Of a stretch of 11,687 nt of DNA, positions 1 through 6,508 are shown in pieces. The first letter of the stretch is position 1, and every line of letters starts with the position of its first letter. Source of the stretch: a bacterium BMS3Bbin07 (GTDB taxonomy: Bacteria > Nitrospirota > Thermodesulfovibrionia > Thermodesulfovibrionales > JdFR-85); contig BDTQ01000227.1 in the NCBI GenBank assembly GCA_002898135.1, forward strand, positions 1-11,687, read 5' to 3'. The notes beneath the pieces were generated by a model. The model was not told the origin of the DNA. It made no database searches and saw nothing but the letters and a program-made list of their open reading frames with translations. Made by a program: the position numbers and the translations under genes.

Positions 1-2
1 AA

Positions 3-188
3 CAGAAAGAGATTGCCCGGAAGGCAGGGATGTCACAGGAAACACTGTCTCGTGCCAAAAAGGCATCCGACATGCAGCTTTCCACCCTCGTGCGGCTGGC
101 CAATGCCGTGGGGCTGAAGGTAGCCCTGGTTCCTGCTGCACCTGTCCTGGAAAAGATTTTATCAGGGGGGCTTTTCCGTGAAGACTGA
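3..188 (+). CDS. HipB-like XRE-family antitoxin/repressor, 5'-truncated by window edge
   Basis: The frame is open from base 3 and ends in TGA at 186-188, giving 61 visible residues; the start lies outside the window. The visible part reads as a Cro/C1-type helix-turn-helix: a KEIARKAGMSQETLSR stretch forms the turn and recognition helix, followed by a STLVRLANAVGLKVALVP stretch typical of HipB-like and other XRE antitoxins. It overlaps the next gene by 11 bp, the usual coupling of hipB to hipA. By family knowledge the protein would bind and neutralise the HipA-like kinase and repress its own promoter, which would lie upstream of the window. The assignment as HipB rests on the neighbour as much as on the short sequence. 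A generic XRE regulator is the alternative. Confidence 0.75.
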   Translation, partial: QKEIARKAGMSQETLSRAKKASDMQLSTLVRLANAVGLKVALVPAAPVLEKILSGGLFRED

Positions 189-1536
189 CCGTGAAGCAGT
201 TGTCTGGACACGCATAGGAATGCGGCCGGTGAAGATGGGGCGCATCTATGTGACTGATTCCGAGTGCCGTTTTACATATAGCGAGGACTTTCTGAAGACC
301 GGTCTGCCCGGAGTCGGGATTCTATATCCTCCGGAAATCATTCAGCAGACAACCATCGTTCGTCCCAGAACCGAGTTTTTTGACCTGCTTCCTCCCATTC
401 AGTCCCTGATACCGCCAAGGGGTGAGAAGAATTTTCAGAGGCAGCTTGTTCTTGCATACCTGGCCGGAAAAGGTATTGTCCCCTCTCGGGGTTTTGATGC
501 GGACTGGGAGATTCTGATGATGGCGGGGCATGGTGGAATAGGCCATCTGGATGTATTCAGAGACGATGAGAAGGCACTTGAGTGGTACGGGGTTCCTGCC
601 AGACATACTCTTTTTGAGATCTCCGACAAATTCGGGTTTTCCCTGAAAGAATTCCTGACGTGGTTTGATGACGATGCCGCAGGGTTTATTCAGATCATAG
701 GTGCCACACCTACTGTAGGCGGTGCTATCCCGAAACTTTTAATGACAATTCCCGAGACCGGCTGGACAGGGCAGGTAGGGCTTCCAAGTAAGATCGGAGT
801 CCATGGTGTAACGGACGTGATTCTGAAATTTGAGCAGACAAGGAGCTATCCGGGCATTATCGAGCTTGAATCCCTGGCCCTGGACATACACGAAGAGGCG
901 GGTTTTGAAGTGCCGCGCAGGTGGAAGACCGTGATTAACGGTATTCCGACATTTGTTATCGAGAGGTTTGACCGTGACAGGAACTGTACCCCCCTGTTAA
1001 CCGAGACTTTGTATTCCATATTTGCTTCAGGTGAGCATAGTATCACAAACCCTTACAGTACCACCTATGACGCAATCGGACGTGCCATTGACCGCTCTCC
1101 GATCGACCTGGTTACGGACAGGAAGTCCGCAAAACAGTATCTTCTGAAACGGCTTTTGTTCGCACTGGCAACAGGTAACGGTGATATGCACCTGGAGAAT
1201 CTCTCGATTATAAAGAGGGGCAATACACTTGCCTTCTCACCTGTTTACGACCCTACACCCATGCGGGCTTACAGCATACACAACATGTTGACCCCGATGC
1301 CGTTTGGACAGTATGGAGAAGTTCCGCTGTGCGAGGCCCTCGTGCTGTTTACCAGGAACCTGGGTTTCAGGAAAAACTATCTGCTGGACCTGATAGATGA
1401 GGTGCTTGCTGTTACAAGGGACTACGCGGGCCGTATCCGGGCATTAAGGAGTCTGCCGGACAGAAACAGGGAAAACCTGGTTTCCATTGTAGAGTCAGTC
1501 AAGTCTGGACTCATGGCCTGCTCAAAAACAACCTGA
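178..1536 (+). CDS. hipA: HipA-like serine/threonine kinase, toxin of a HipBA-type module
   Basis: This 452-residue protein shows the HipA plan. The N-terminal subdomain spans about residues 8-110. A putative activation-loop segment with VGGAIPK at about 180-186 has Thr179 where E. coli HipA has the autophosphorylated Ser150. The ATP-binding lysine is probably K217 in VILKFE, and an FVIERFDR strand follows. The catalytic loop is GNGDMHLEN, with D336 and N341 in the D-x4-N spacing of HipA. The metal-binding YDP has D358, 22 residues after D336, close to the E. coli spacing. All kinase residues I can check are present, so it looks intact. Family members phosphorylate a translation component (GltX for E. 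coli HipA); the substrate here is unknown. The GTG start at 178 is chosen because a GGGGGG purine run (164-169) sits 8 nt upstream and the overlap with the repressor gene is normal for this pair. The length is slightly above the E. coli protein (about 440). Confidence 0.9.
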   Translation: MKTDREAVVWTRIGMRPVKMGRIYVTDSECRFTYSEDFLKTGLPGVGILYPPEIIQQTTIVRPRTEFFDLLPPIQSLIPPRGEKNFQRQLVLAYLAGKGIVPSRGFDADWEILMMAGHGGIGHLDVFRDDEKALEWYGVPARHTLFEISDKFGFSLKEFLTWFDDDAAGFIQIIGATPTVGGAIPKLLMTIPETGWTGQVGLPSKIGVHGVTDVILKFEQTRSYPGIIELESLALDIHEEAGFEVPRRWKTVINGIPTFVIERFDRDRNCTPLLTETLYSIFASGEHSITNPYSTTYDAIGRAIDRSPIDLVTDRKSAKQYLLKRLLFALATGNGDMHLENLSIIKRGNTLAFSPVYDPTPMRAYSIHNMLTPMPFGQYGEVPLCEALVLFTRNLGFRKNYLLDLIDEVLAVTRDYAGRIRALRSLPDRNRENLVSIVESVKSGLMACSKTT

Positions 1537-1710
1537 TCTTTCTGTTGCAGAGGTTACTGCCTGCTCAATTGTGTGCCGGAATAGAGATGGAGAGATGGCA
1601 GGCTTTCTATCGGTGATTCATTGACAAAGCTGGGGGGATTCTGGTACAAACAGTAAGGATAGCTGGTTAGAAATCAAGAGTATTTCTGCAGGAAACAAAC
1701 AAGGGAGAGC

Positions 1711-2283
1711 ATGGTGGGGCTTGCAATTAAAAAAGATAAAAGATACACCTACCAGGATTATCTGACCTGGCCGGATGACGAGAGGTGGGAGATCATAGAT
1801 GGTGCAGCTTACAATATGAGCCCTGCACCGAAAGTGAAGCATCAGAGAATTGTGAGCAGGTTTGATTATGAGTTTACTTCAAAACTCAAGGAGTGTTTGC
1901 ACTTTATTGCTCCTACTGATGTAGTGTTTGACGATTTCAACATCGTTCAGCCCGATTTTTTTGTAGTCTGTGACAGGGACAGGATTACCGAGGACAACAT
2001 TCGGGGCGCACCGGATTTAATTGTTGAGGTGGTCTCACCTGCCACTGAACTGAAAGACAGGCGTGAGAAAAAAGTGCTTTATGAACAGTCCGGCGTAAAG
2101 GAATATATAATCGTCTTTCCGGAGAGGGAATATTTGGAGAGATACTGCCTGAAAGACAACCAGTATGGTGCTCCTGAGATATTCAACTGGGATGAGGTCC
2201 TGAAACTCTGTGCCTTTGAGATAGAGATAAATCTGTGGGATATATTTGAGAAGGAGAGGGAAGAAACCGGTAAGGAAAAGTGA
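1711..2283 (+). CDS. Uma2-family (DUF820) putative PD-(D/E)xK endonuclease
   Basis: The 190 residues match the Uma2 family pattern throughout. A WEIIDG...MSPAP..KHQ block lies at 26-45 and VQPDF at 79-83. GAPDLIVEVVSP lies at 99-110, followed by DRREKKVLYEQ at 116-126 and GVKEYIIV at 128-135. By family knowledge these are the PD-(D/E)xK fold elements. Likely active-site residues are D82 and/or D102, E106 and K120 or K121, all present. Uma2 proteins are scattered in many bacteria, often in multiple copies, with no firmly established role. A GGGAG run lies only a few bases before ATG 1711, so GTG 1714 is an alternative start. The next gene follows after 64 bp with no obvious terminator, so co-transcription is possible. 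The 174 bp before it hold nothing I can name. Confidence 0.88.
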   Translation: MVGLAIKKDKRYTYQDYLTWPDDERWEIIDGAAYNMSPAPKVKHQRIVSRFDYEFTSKLKECLHFIAPTDVVFDDFNIVQPDFFVVCDRDRITEDNIRGAPDLIVEVVSPATELKDRREKKVLYEQSGVKEYIIVFPEREYLERYCLKDNQYGAPEIFNWDEVLKLCAFEIEINLWDIFEKEREETGKEK

Positions 2284-2347
2284 AGAGTCATCCAGCTCTC
2301 TGAATCCTTTCGGATAACGGAAGCTGTGACAGGAAGGGAGTTCAACC

Positions 2348-3100
2348 ATGGGTAAGAATGTGATAAAGTTCCCTGAGAGGGCAGAGAAGAACATCGAGGC
2401 GGTTCTTGATGAGTTCCTGGCAGAACAGAGAAAACGTCTGAAACCAAGGACAGTGTTGAGATATGAGGATGTTATCGAACTACTGAAGGACCACCTGAAC
2501 GGCTACGGTCATACAGGCCTTTCAAAGGTTGAAGCAGTCTTTTTTGACAGGTACTGCAACGCTGAGGGTTCGGAACACCGGGAGTTCTGCCGGATATTCG
2601 GTCCTGAGAAGATTATTGAGAACATGGGAGACTTTCTCGGGTATTTTATGGTCAGAAAGGTTATGGCTGGAGCGGATTTCAAGCGTTCCTCAGGCACTGT
2701 CATGAAGAAGCTTTCAAAATGGCTGACTGAAAAAGGGTATATTTCAGAGGAATCAGCCAGGGACGGAGTAGATGAAGGGATCGCTGCAGCAAGGGACCTG
2801 CCTCGGGCAGAGCGGGCTGCAGAGATACTTTACAGGGCATCTGCAGGCATTGGCATTGACCCTGCCGGTCATGATTTTGAAGATTTTATGGAGTTTGAGC
2901 AGTATACCATTTCAGGGATGGAGCCCGGAAAACTCTGGGTTAGGATATATGAAGGGGGAGAAAGGGCCACACTTGGGCCTGTGGCTGTTCCTGAAAGTGC
3001 AACTTCTCTGCTTGCAAAGGGCTGGGATATCAGTTGTGCCCTTGGCAAGGTCAATGGAAAGTGGCGGATAGTCGAGATGGGCAATGTTTATCCTCTGTAG
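2348..3100 (+). CDS. Uncharacterised 250-aa protein with recombinase-like N-terminal domain
   Basis: I do not recognise a named family. Residues about 14-55 (VLDEFLAEQRKRLKPRTVLRY and the helix after it) resemble the SAM-like core-binding domain at the N-terminus of tyrosine recombinases. No catalytic R...HxxR...Y domain follows, so it cannot be a complete integrase. Residues 110-135 (KRSSGTVMKKLSKWLTEKGY) continue the helical part. The last roughly 75 residues look like a separate small beta-rich domain: GKLWVRIYEGGERATLGPVAVP, then GWDISCALGKVNGKWRIVEMGNVYPL. This Trp- and Gly-rich ending gives the impression of a conserved family tail. The ATG start is supported by GGAAGGGAG at 2331-2339 with 8 nt spacing. 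It is probably translated with the Uma2 gene upstream. Function is unknown; DNA binding is only an inference from the N-terminal resemblance. Confidence 0.8.
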   Translation: MGKNVIKFPERAEKNIEAVLDEFLAEQRKRLKPRTVLRYEDVIELLKDHLNGYGHTGLSKVEAVFFDRYCNAEGSEHREFCRIFGPEKIIENMGDFLGYFMVRKVMAGADFKRSSGTVMKKLSKWLTEKGYISEESARDGVDEGIAAARDLPRAERAAEILYRASAGIGIDPAGHDFEDFMEFEQYTISGMEPGKLWVRIYEGGERATLGPVAVPESATSLLAKGWDISCALGKVNGKWRIVEMGNVYPL

Positions 3101-3227
3101 ACCTTGTTCATGGTTTGGCAGGAAAAGGAAACCGGCAGAGATTTTAAAGCTTGTAGAGAGTCAACAGATAATTAACCATACAGGCAGTTGAAAAGAGATG
3201 CTTTATATGCAAAGTCAGTAGCGTTCC

Positions 3228-3629
3228 ATGAAAAAAGCACGCCGTGACCTTCTCATTTATCTAATCCATGAATCTGTATTCTGGTATAATACTATCATGA
3301 AGAGCATAGGTATAGAGATACCTGACGAGAAAAGAATAATTGACGAAGTTGTTGAAGTCCTGCTGTCATATCTTCAGCCAAAACGGATCATACTGTTCGG
3401 TTCAAGGGCCAGGCAACGGGCCGGGAAATATGCAGACTTTGATATTGCCGTTGAAGGGGTGAATATGGATATAAGAATGGAACGATTTATAAAGGATAAA
3501 CTTGATGAAAAAGCAGGAATTTACACAATTGATTTAATAAACCTTGATAAAGCGGATAAGGATTTCAGGAGGATAATACTTCAGGGAGGCAGGGTGCTTT
3601 ATGATGGAGGAAGTAAAATACTCACTTGA
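3228..3629 (+). CDS. MNT-type minimal nucleotidyltransferase (HI0073/MntA-like), start uncertain (3228 or 3297)
   Basis: The protein carries the polymerase-beta nucleotidyltransferase signature GSRARQRAGKYADFD at residues 58-72 (numbered from 3228). This fits the GSx10DxD pattern of MntA-type antitoxins: G58, S59, D70, D72. The third acidic residue is likely the D of YTIDLINLD. Such proteins transfer nucleotides; in MntA/HepT systems the enzyme AMPylates the HEPN partner and so neutralises it. The partner gene overlaps by 29 bp downstream, which supports a two-protein module. The frame can start at ATG 3228 (133 aa), but no Shine-Dalgarno sequence precedes it, and its first 23 residues look atypical for the family. 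ATG 3297 gives a 110-aa protein beginning MKSIGIEIPDEK, closer to the usual size, and sits right behind an extended -10 element. I favour 3297. Confidence 0.87.
   Translation: MKKARRDLLIYLIHESVFWYNTIMKSIGIEIPDEKRIIDEVVEVLLSYLQPKRIILFGSRARQRAGKYADFDIAVEGVNMDIRMERFIKDKLDEKAGIYTIDLINLDKADKDFRRIILQGGRVLYDGGSKILT
3282..3290 (+). promoter_or_regulatory. Extended -10 promoter element TGGTATAAT before the MNT gene
   Basis: TGGTATAAT matches the TGnTATAAT extended -10 consensus exactly. No good -35 hexamer lies 16-18 bp upstream, which extended -10 promoters can tolerate. The predicted transcription start, about 7 nt after the hexamer, falls on or next to ATG 3297. That would give a leaderless or nearly leaderless message for the nucleotidyltransferase gene. 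The element lies inside the longer reading frame that begins at 3228, so it argues for the shorter protein. Confidence 0.5.
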
Positions 3630-3993
3630 GAAATTAAAAAAAGCCTTTAAAAGACTCGATGAGGCTGTTAAAGAAGCCTCTGATGAACTTGACAGGGATG
3701 GGGTGATACAACGGTTTGAGTTTACCTTTGAGATGTTCTGGAAAACCGTTAAAATACTTCTTGAATATGAAGGTTACAGGTGTGCAGGTCCACGAACCTG
3801 TGTGAAAGAGGCTGCAAGACGGGGTTTTCTGCAGGATGCGGAAGTTGCGCTTGATATGCTGGAGGATAGAAATAAAACCTCTCATATCTACGACGAAACC
3901 ACGGCAGAAGAAATTTTTAACCGGATAAAGGAACTCTATGTTGAGGTAATAAGCAGGAACATGAAGCTGTTTGAGGATTACCTCTCCGGTTAG
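3601..3993 (+). CDS. HEPN-like nucleotidyltransferase substrate-binding protein (HI0074 family), probable MNT partner
   Basis: This 130-residue all-helical protein matches the HI0074 family. The QRFEFTFEMFWKTVKILLEYEG block is at about 36-58, followed by PRTCVKEAARRGFL and LDMLEDRNKTSHIYDE at about 84-99. R90, H95 and Y97 form the Rx4HxY motif. In HEPN RNases R and H are catalytic, and the Tyr is the residue modified by the MNT antitoxin in the MntA/HepT system. It may therefore be a latent RNase toxin whose activity is switched off by the upstream enzyme, or simply the substrate-binding subunit of a two-part nucleotidyltransferase. ATG 3601 (or 3604, the next codon) lies in the last codons of the MNT gene; AGGGAGG at 3583-3589 is the probable ribosome site. 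No terminator is evident downstream. Confidence 0.88.
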   Translation: MMEEVKYSLEKLKKAFKRLDEAVKEASDELDRDGVIQRFEFTFEMFWKTVKILLEYEGYRCAGPRTCVKEAARRGFLQDAEVALDMLEDRNKTSHIYDETTAEEIFNRIKELYVEVISRNMKLFEDYLSG

Positions 3994-4032
3994 AGATACA
4001 GACAGGGTTAAGATGATAATTTAGTAAAAAAA

Positions 4033-4047
4033 TGTTATAATTATACT
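4033..4047 (+). promoter_or_regulatory. Extended -10 promoter element TGTTATAAT, with overlapping TATACT
   Basis: TGTTATAAT (4033-4041) fits TGnTATAAT exactly, and a second -10-like hexamer TATACT (4042-4047) follows at once. No convincing -35 is seen. The predicted start near 4048 gives a roughly 60-nt leader for the 69-residue ORF at 4109. The same core recurs before hicB at 7197. Confidence 0.5.
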
Positions 4048-4108
4048 ATAAATGAAAATATAAAGATGTGACTCATGGTATTAAAGATTCATATAGGAGG
4101 TTATAAAA

Positions 4109-4318
4109 ATGAATCCGGAATCAAGAAAGCTTTTTCTTGAAACAAGGGCACGTATTATTGAACGTGCGAGGAAAGAGAGCAAATCCAGGTCGAAAAGCTT
4201 AAAGGATATGTTGTTTGCCTGCACCCCTGGAAATATAAAGTATTACAATCTTAAAAAAATCGAAGATACCAAGGTTGTGAACGAAGATCAGTCAAAAGAG
4301 GATTCAGACGGGAAATAA
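4109..4318 (+). CDS. Small highly charged hypothetical protein (69 aa)
   Basis: Not recognised. The first half is very basic, with many Arg, Lys and Ser (TRARIIERARKESKSRSKSLK). A short neutral segment LKDMLFACTPGNIKYYNLKK follows, and the C-terminus is acidic (NEDQSKEDSDGK). There is no signal peptide or membrane segment. The AGGAGG at 4095-4100 lies 8 nt before ATG 4109, a near-ideal ribosome site. With the extended -10 element at 4033 this makes expression likely despite the small size. It could be an antitoxin-like or regulatory peptide by context (MNT/HEPN module 115 bp upstream), but nothing in the sequence proves that. Confidence 0.7.
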   Translation: MNPESRKLFLETRARIIERARKESKSRSKSLKDMLFACTPGNIKYYNLKKIEDTKVVNEDQSKEDSDGK

Positions 4319-4543
4319 TCCCAGTGTCTTAACATTAAGGGTCAGTCTCAACATTCAACATAACTACCTGCTTTCACACTTCTCTCTATATCTTATTACA
4401 TGCCTGAGAACAGCAATATAGTTCATCTGTAACAACTCTCCCCTCCTCTCTTTGAGGCCTGGAGTTGAACATCTTTTCAGTGGAAGAAAGACTTAGGGGA
4501 TTATATTGTTGCGTCATGTTTAAAACGCTCTAATTTGATAACA

Positions 4544-4559
4544 TGTGATTTGAATCACT
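4544..4559 (+). promoter_or_regulatory. Crp/Fnr-family operator-like palindrome
   Basis: The core GTGATT-TG-AATCAC is a perfect 14-bp interrupted palindrome. In context it reads TGTGA-N6-TCACT, one base from the CRP consensus TGTGA-N6-TCACA, and it also fits a GTGAT-N4-ATCAC site of the wider Crp/Fnr superfamily. Its centre (4551.5) is about 40 bp upstream of the start predicted from the -10 element at 4580-4585, close to the -41.5 position of class II activators. Confidence 0.5.
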
Positions 4560-4576
4560 ATCCTTCCAGTGATCTG

Positions 4577-4585
4577 TGTTATAGA
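4577..4585 (+). promoter_or_regulatory. Extended -10 element TGTTATAGA downstream of the Crp/Fnr-like site
   Basis: TGTTATAGA is TGn plus a 4/6 match to TATAAT (TATAGA). A poor -35 region is replaced by the palindrome at 4544-4559, as expected for an activator-dependent promoter. The predicted start is near 4592. It may drive the gene at 4715, or a short transcript ending at the hairpin just downstream. Confidence 0.4.
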
Positions 4586-4603
4586 ATATCCTTAAAAGAA
4601 GGC

Positions 4604-4645
4604 CCCCTACCTAATTTAATAGTAGAGGAATTTTTTTGTTTTTTT
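4604..4645 (+). terminator. Weak intrinsic-terminator-like hairpin with double T-run
   Basis: CCCCTAC (4604-4610) can pair with GTAGAGG (4622-4628): four base pairs CTAC/GTAG, one C-A mismatch, then two C-G pairs. The loop is 11 nt. It is followed by AA and T7-G-T7 (4631-4645). The stem is short and the loop long, so efficiency is uncertain. It would either end a short transcript started near 4592 or act as a leader attenuator for the gene at 4715. Confidence 0.4.
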
Positions 4646-4714
4646 GAGTGAAAGAAAAAAAATCCTGTAGAGCCTGTTATTCTGTATAAAATGTCGGATA
4701 GAAGGTGCTAAGCA

Positions 4715-6307
4715 ATGATTGAATTTATTAAATGCTTCTTGATTGTAGTCTTATTTAGTATTGCCGGCATTGTGGAAGCACATGTTGCCACTATTGATGC
4801 CAAAACCTGCTCCCGGGAGGATGTCCAGGCGGCAATAGATGCTGCAAATGACGGGGATACCGTAAAGGTTCCTGCCGGTGAGTGCACCTGGACGGCTCAG
4901 GTAAAGATTGGAGAAATCATCTGGACAACCCCGGCAACTTATAAAAGCAAGCGGATTACACTGCAGGGCGCTGGAACAGATAAGACAATCATAACAGATG
5001 AGATACCCAAGAACGGCAGAGAAGCTGAAATCCTGTTACGAGCGTTTGGTGTGGAAGGGAAATCATTTCGCATAACAGGGTTTACTATTCGGGGCGGAGC
5101 GACAGACATTGGCTGGAATGGTGCCATCGCCATAGGCGGAACTTCTAAAAGCTGGCGCATTGACCATATTAAATTTGAGAATCTTAAAACCAGGGCCATT
5201 AGAATAGGCGGCAATACTTATGGTGTTATAGACCATAATATTTTTAATCTGAGCACATCGGCTATATATGCTTCGTATTCTGGCGACAGCTCCTGGAACA
5301 GTCCCCTATCTCTCGGTACCGAGGAAGCGGTATACATGGAGGATAATGTCTTTGACTTTGCCAGCGCTGCCAGCAGTGCATCCATTGATGCCGGTGGCGG
5401 AGCACGCTATGTGTTCCGTTATAATATGACCAATTCAACCGCCATAAATCATGGTACGGAAACAACCGGCAGGTCCAGGTCGGCTTTTAGCTATGAGGTC
5501 TACAACAACACATTTGCAAATACACAGGAGTGGTGGAGCGCAATGCACTTCAGAGGAGGGACGGGAGTGATTTTCAATAATACTCTAACAGGTTACGGAG
5601 CGTTAGCGCATGTAGCTAATTATAGGGATTCTACCGTGTTTAAATTCTGGGGTGCATGCGATGGAACGAGTCCGTATGACAGAAACGACGGCATTACATA
5701 CGATTCAGGAACGCACTCAGGAACTGATGCCTCAAGGAATCTGGTTGATAATCGCAGGGAGTGGAATCCCGACCAGTGGAGGGGATATTCCTTGCATAAT
5801 ACAGTTACGGGCAATAGCGGCATAATTCTGTCAAATACACAGAATACAATTACCACAGCTTCTAATCAATACGCTACTTCCCTGACTTTCAATAATGGAG
5901 ACGGGTATAAGATTCTGCGGGCTTCGGTTTGCTTGGACCAGGTAGGAAGGTCCACCGGCAATCTGCTTTCAAATTATGATCCTCCACTTCCTCAGGAATG
6001 GCCCCAGCAGATTCTTGCCCCGCTATACGAGTGGAGCAATACATTGAATGGAGTAAACGCGGATATTAAATCCGATTCTCCGCATATCCGGAAAAACAGG
6101 GATTTTTATACTATCCCTGACTCCCGTGTGGGACCCCTTTCGGCCCTGCCTCCAACCTGTATCCCTTACGAGGGATATTTCGCAACCGATGAAAACACGC
6201 TCTATAAATGCACTGCCCCTGATACCTGGACGGCATACTATACCCCATACAAATATCCACATCCACTTACTGTCAATAATCCCCCAAGGCGTCTTCGGTT
6301 TGAGTAA
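4715..6307 (+). CDS. Secreted right-handed beta-helix (pectate-lyase-like) protein
   Basis: The 530-residue protein has a signal peptide: hydrophobic core CFLIVVLFSIAG, probable cleavage after VEA (22/23). An N-terminal cap follows with the motif VQAAIDAANDGDTVKVPAGECTW (about 37-59), typical of pectate-lyase-like beta-helices. Repeating short strands come next: FRITGFTIRGG, WRIDHIKFENL, GVIDHNIFNL, AVYMEDNVFDF, YEVYNNTFAN, GVIFNNTLTG. The polar Asn-rich turns match asparagine ladders of this fold. The C-terminus has TLYKCTAPDTWTAYYTPYKYPHPL, which gives the impression of a conserved tail. No PEP-CTERM, autotransporter or dockerin module is visible. It is probably periplasmic or extracellular and may bind or cleave a polysaccharide, but no lyase active site can be assigned. 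The ATG is preceded by GAAGGTG (4702-4708) with 6 nt spacing. It appears to be transcribed alone. Confidence 0.85.
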   Translation: MIEFIKCFLIVVLFSIAGIVEAHVATIDAKTCSREDVQAAIDAANDGDTVKVPAGECTWTAQVKIGEIIWTTPATYKSKRITLQGAGTDKTIITDEIPKNGREAEILLRAFGVEGKSFRITGFTIRGGATDIGWNGAIAIGGTSKSWRIDHIKFENLKTRAIRIGGNTYGVIDHNIFNLSTSAIYASYSGDSSWNSPLSLGTEEAVYMEDNVFDFASAASSASIDAGGGARYVFRYNMTNSTAINHGTETTGRSRSAFSYEVYNNTFANTQEWWSAMHFRGGTGVIFNNTLTGYGALAHVANYRDSTVFKFWGACDGTSPYDRNDGITYDSGTHSGTDASRNLVDNRREWNPDQWRGYSLHNTVTGNSGIILSNTQNTITTASNQYATSLTFNNGDGYKILRASVCLDQVGRSTGNLLSNYDPPLPQEWPQQILAPLYEWSNTLNGVNADIKSDSPHIRKNRDFYTIPDSRVGPLSALPPTCIPYEGYFATDENTLYKCTAPDTWTAYYTPYKYPHPLTVNNPPRRLRFE

Positions 6308-6415
6308 AAGTGGAGTAATTGCCGACTCAGGCTCCTGGTTCCCTTCATATCAAATACTAATTGAACTTGAGAAATCCATGCTGAAACATGTAGATTAGTT
6401 TCAGGAGGTGAGAGA

Positions 6416-6508
6416 ATGCCTGCAACATACGGTAAGAATCCTGGAAGAAAAGCAGTCCTTACAAAACCTGCAGAAAAGATATACGATATAAATGTGCCGG
6501 AAGCTTGA
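6416..6508 (+). CDS. 30-aa micro-ORF with perfect Shine-Dalgarno sequence
   Basis: ATG 6416 opens a 30-codon frame ending in TGA at 6506-6508. The peptide starts MPATYGKNPGRKAV and ends YDINVPEA; it is basic in the first half and has no hydrophobic segment. AGGAGGTGA at 6403-6411 is a full match to the 16S anti-Shine-Dalgarno sequence, 7 nt from the ATG when counted from AGGAGG. This is the strongest ribosome site in the window, which argues for real translation. It lies 54 bp before the YjbQ gene, so it could be a short conserved protein, a leader peptide, or the intact start of a gene truncated by an early stop. I do not recognise the sequence. Confidence 0.5.
   Translation: MPATYGKNPGRKAVLTKPAEKIYDINVPEA

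Larger units (their letters stand above)
4319..4714 (+). other. 396-bp gene-free control region before the beta-helix gene
   Basis: No reading frame with a ribosome site is visible. The AT-rich stretch holds a Crp/Fnr-like palindrome (4544-4559), an extended -10 element (4577-4585), a hairpin with two T-runs (4604-4645) and a second -10-like TATAAA at 4685-4690. The first 180 bp (4319-4500) show nothing I can name. Confidence 0.6.

Noticed and set aside
2079..2447. Minus-strand frames opposite the Uma2 gene and its downstream gap
   Set aside because: No ribosome site, no recognisable family, and they lie opposite strongly supported coding sequence.
3188..3210. TTGAAA with TATATG downstream as a promoter before 3228
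   Set aside because: The spacer is about 10 bp, far too short for a sigma-70 promoter.
4441..4457. CCTC-TCTTT-GAGG small hairpin
   Set aside because: Only four base pairs with no following T-run; expected by chance.
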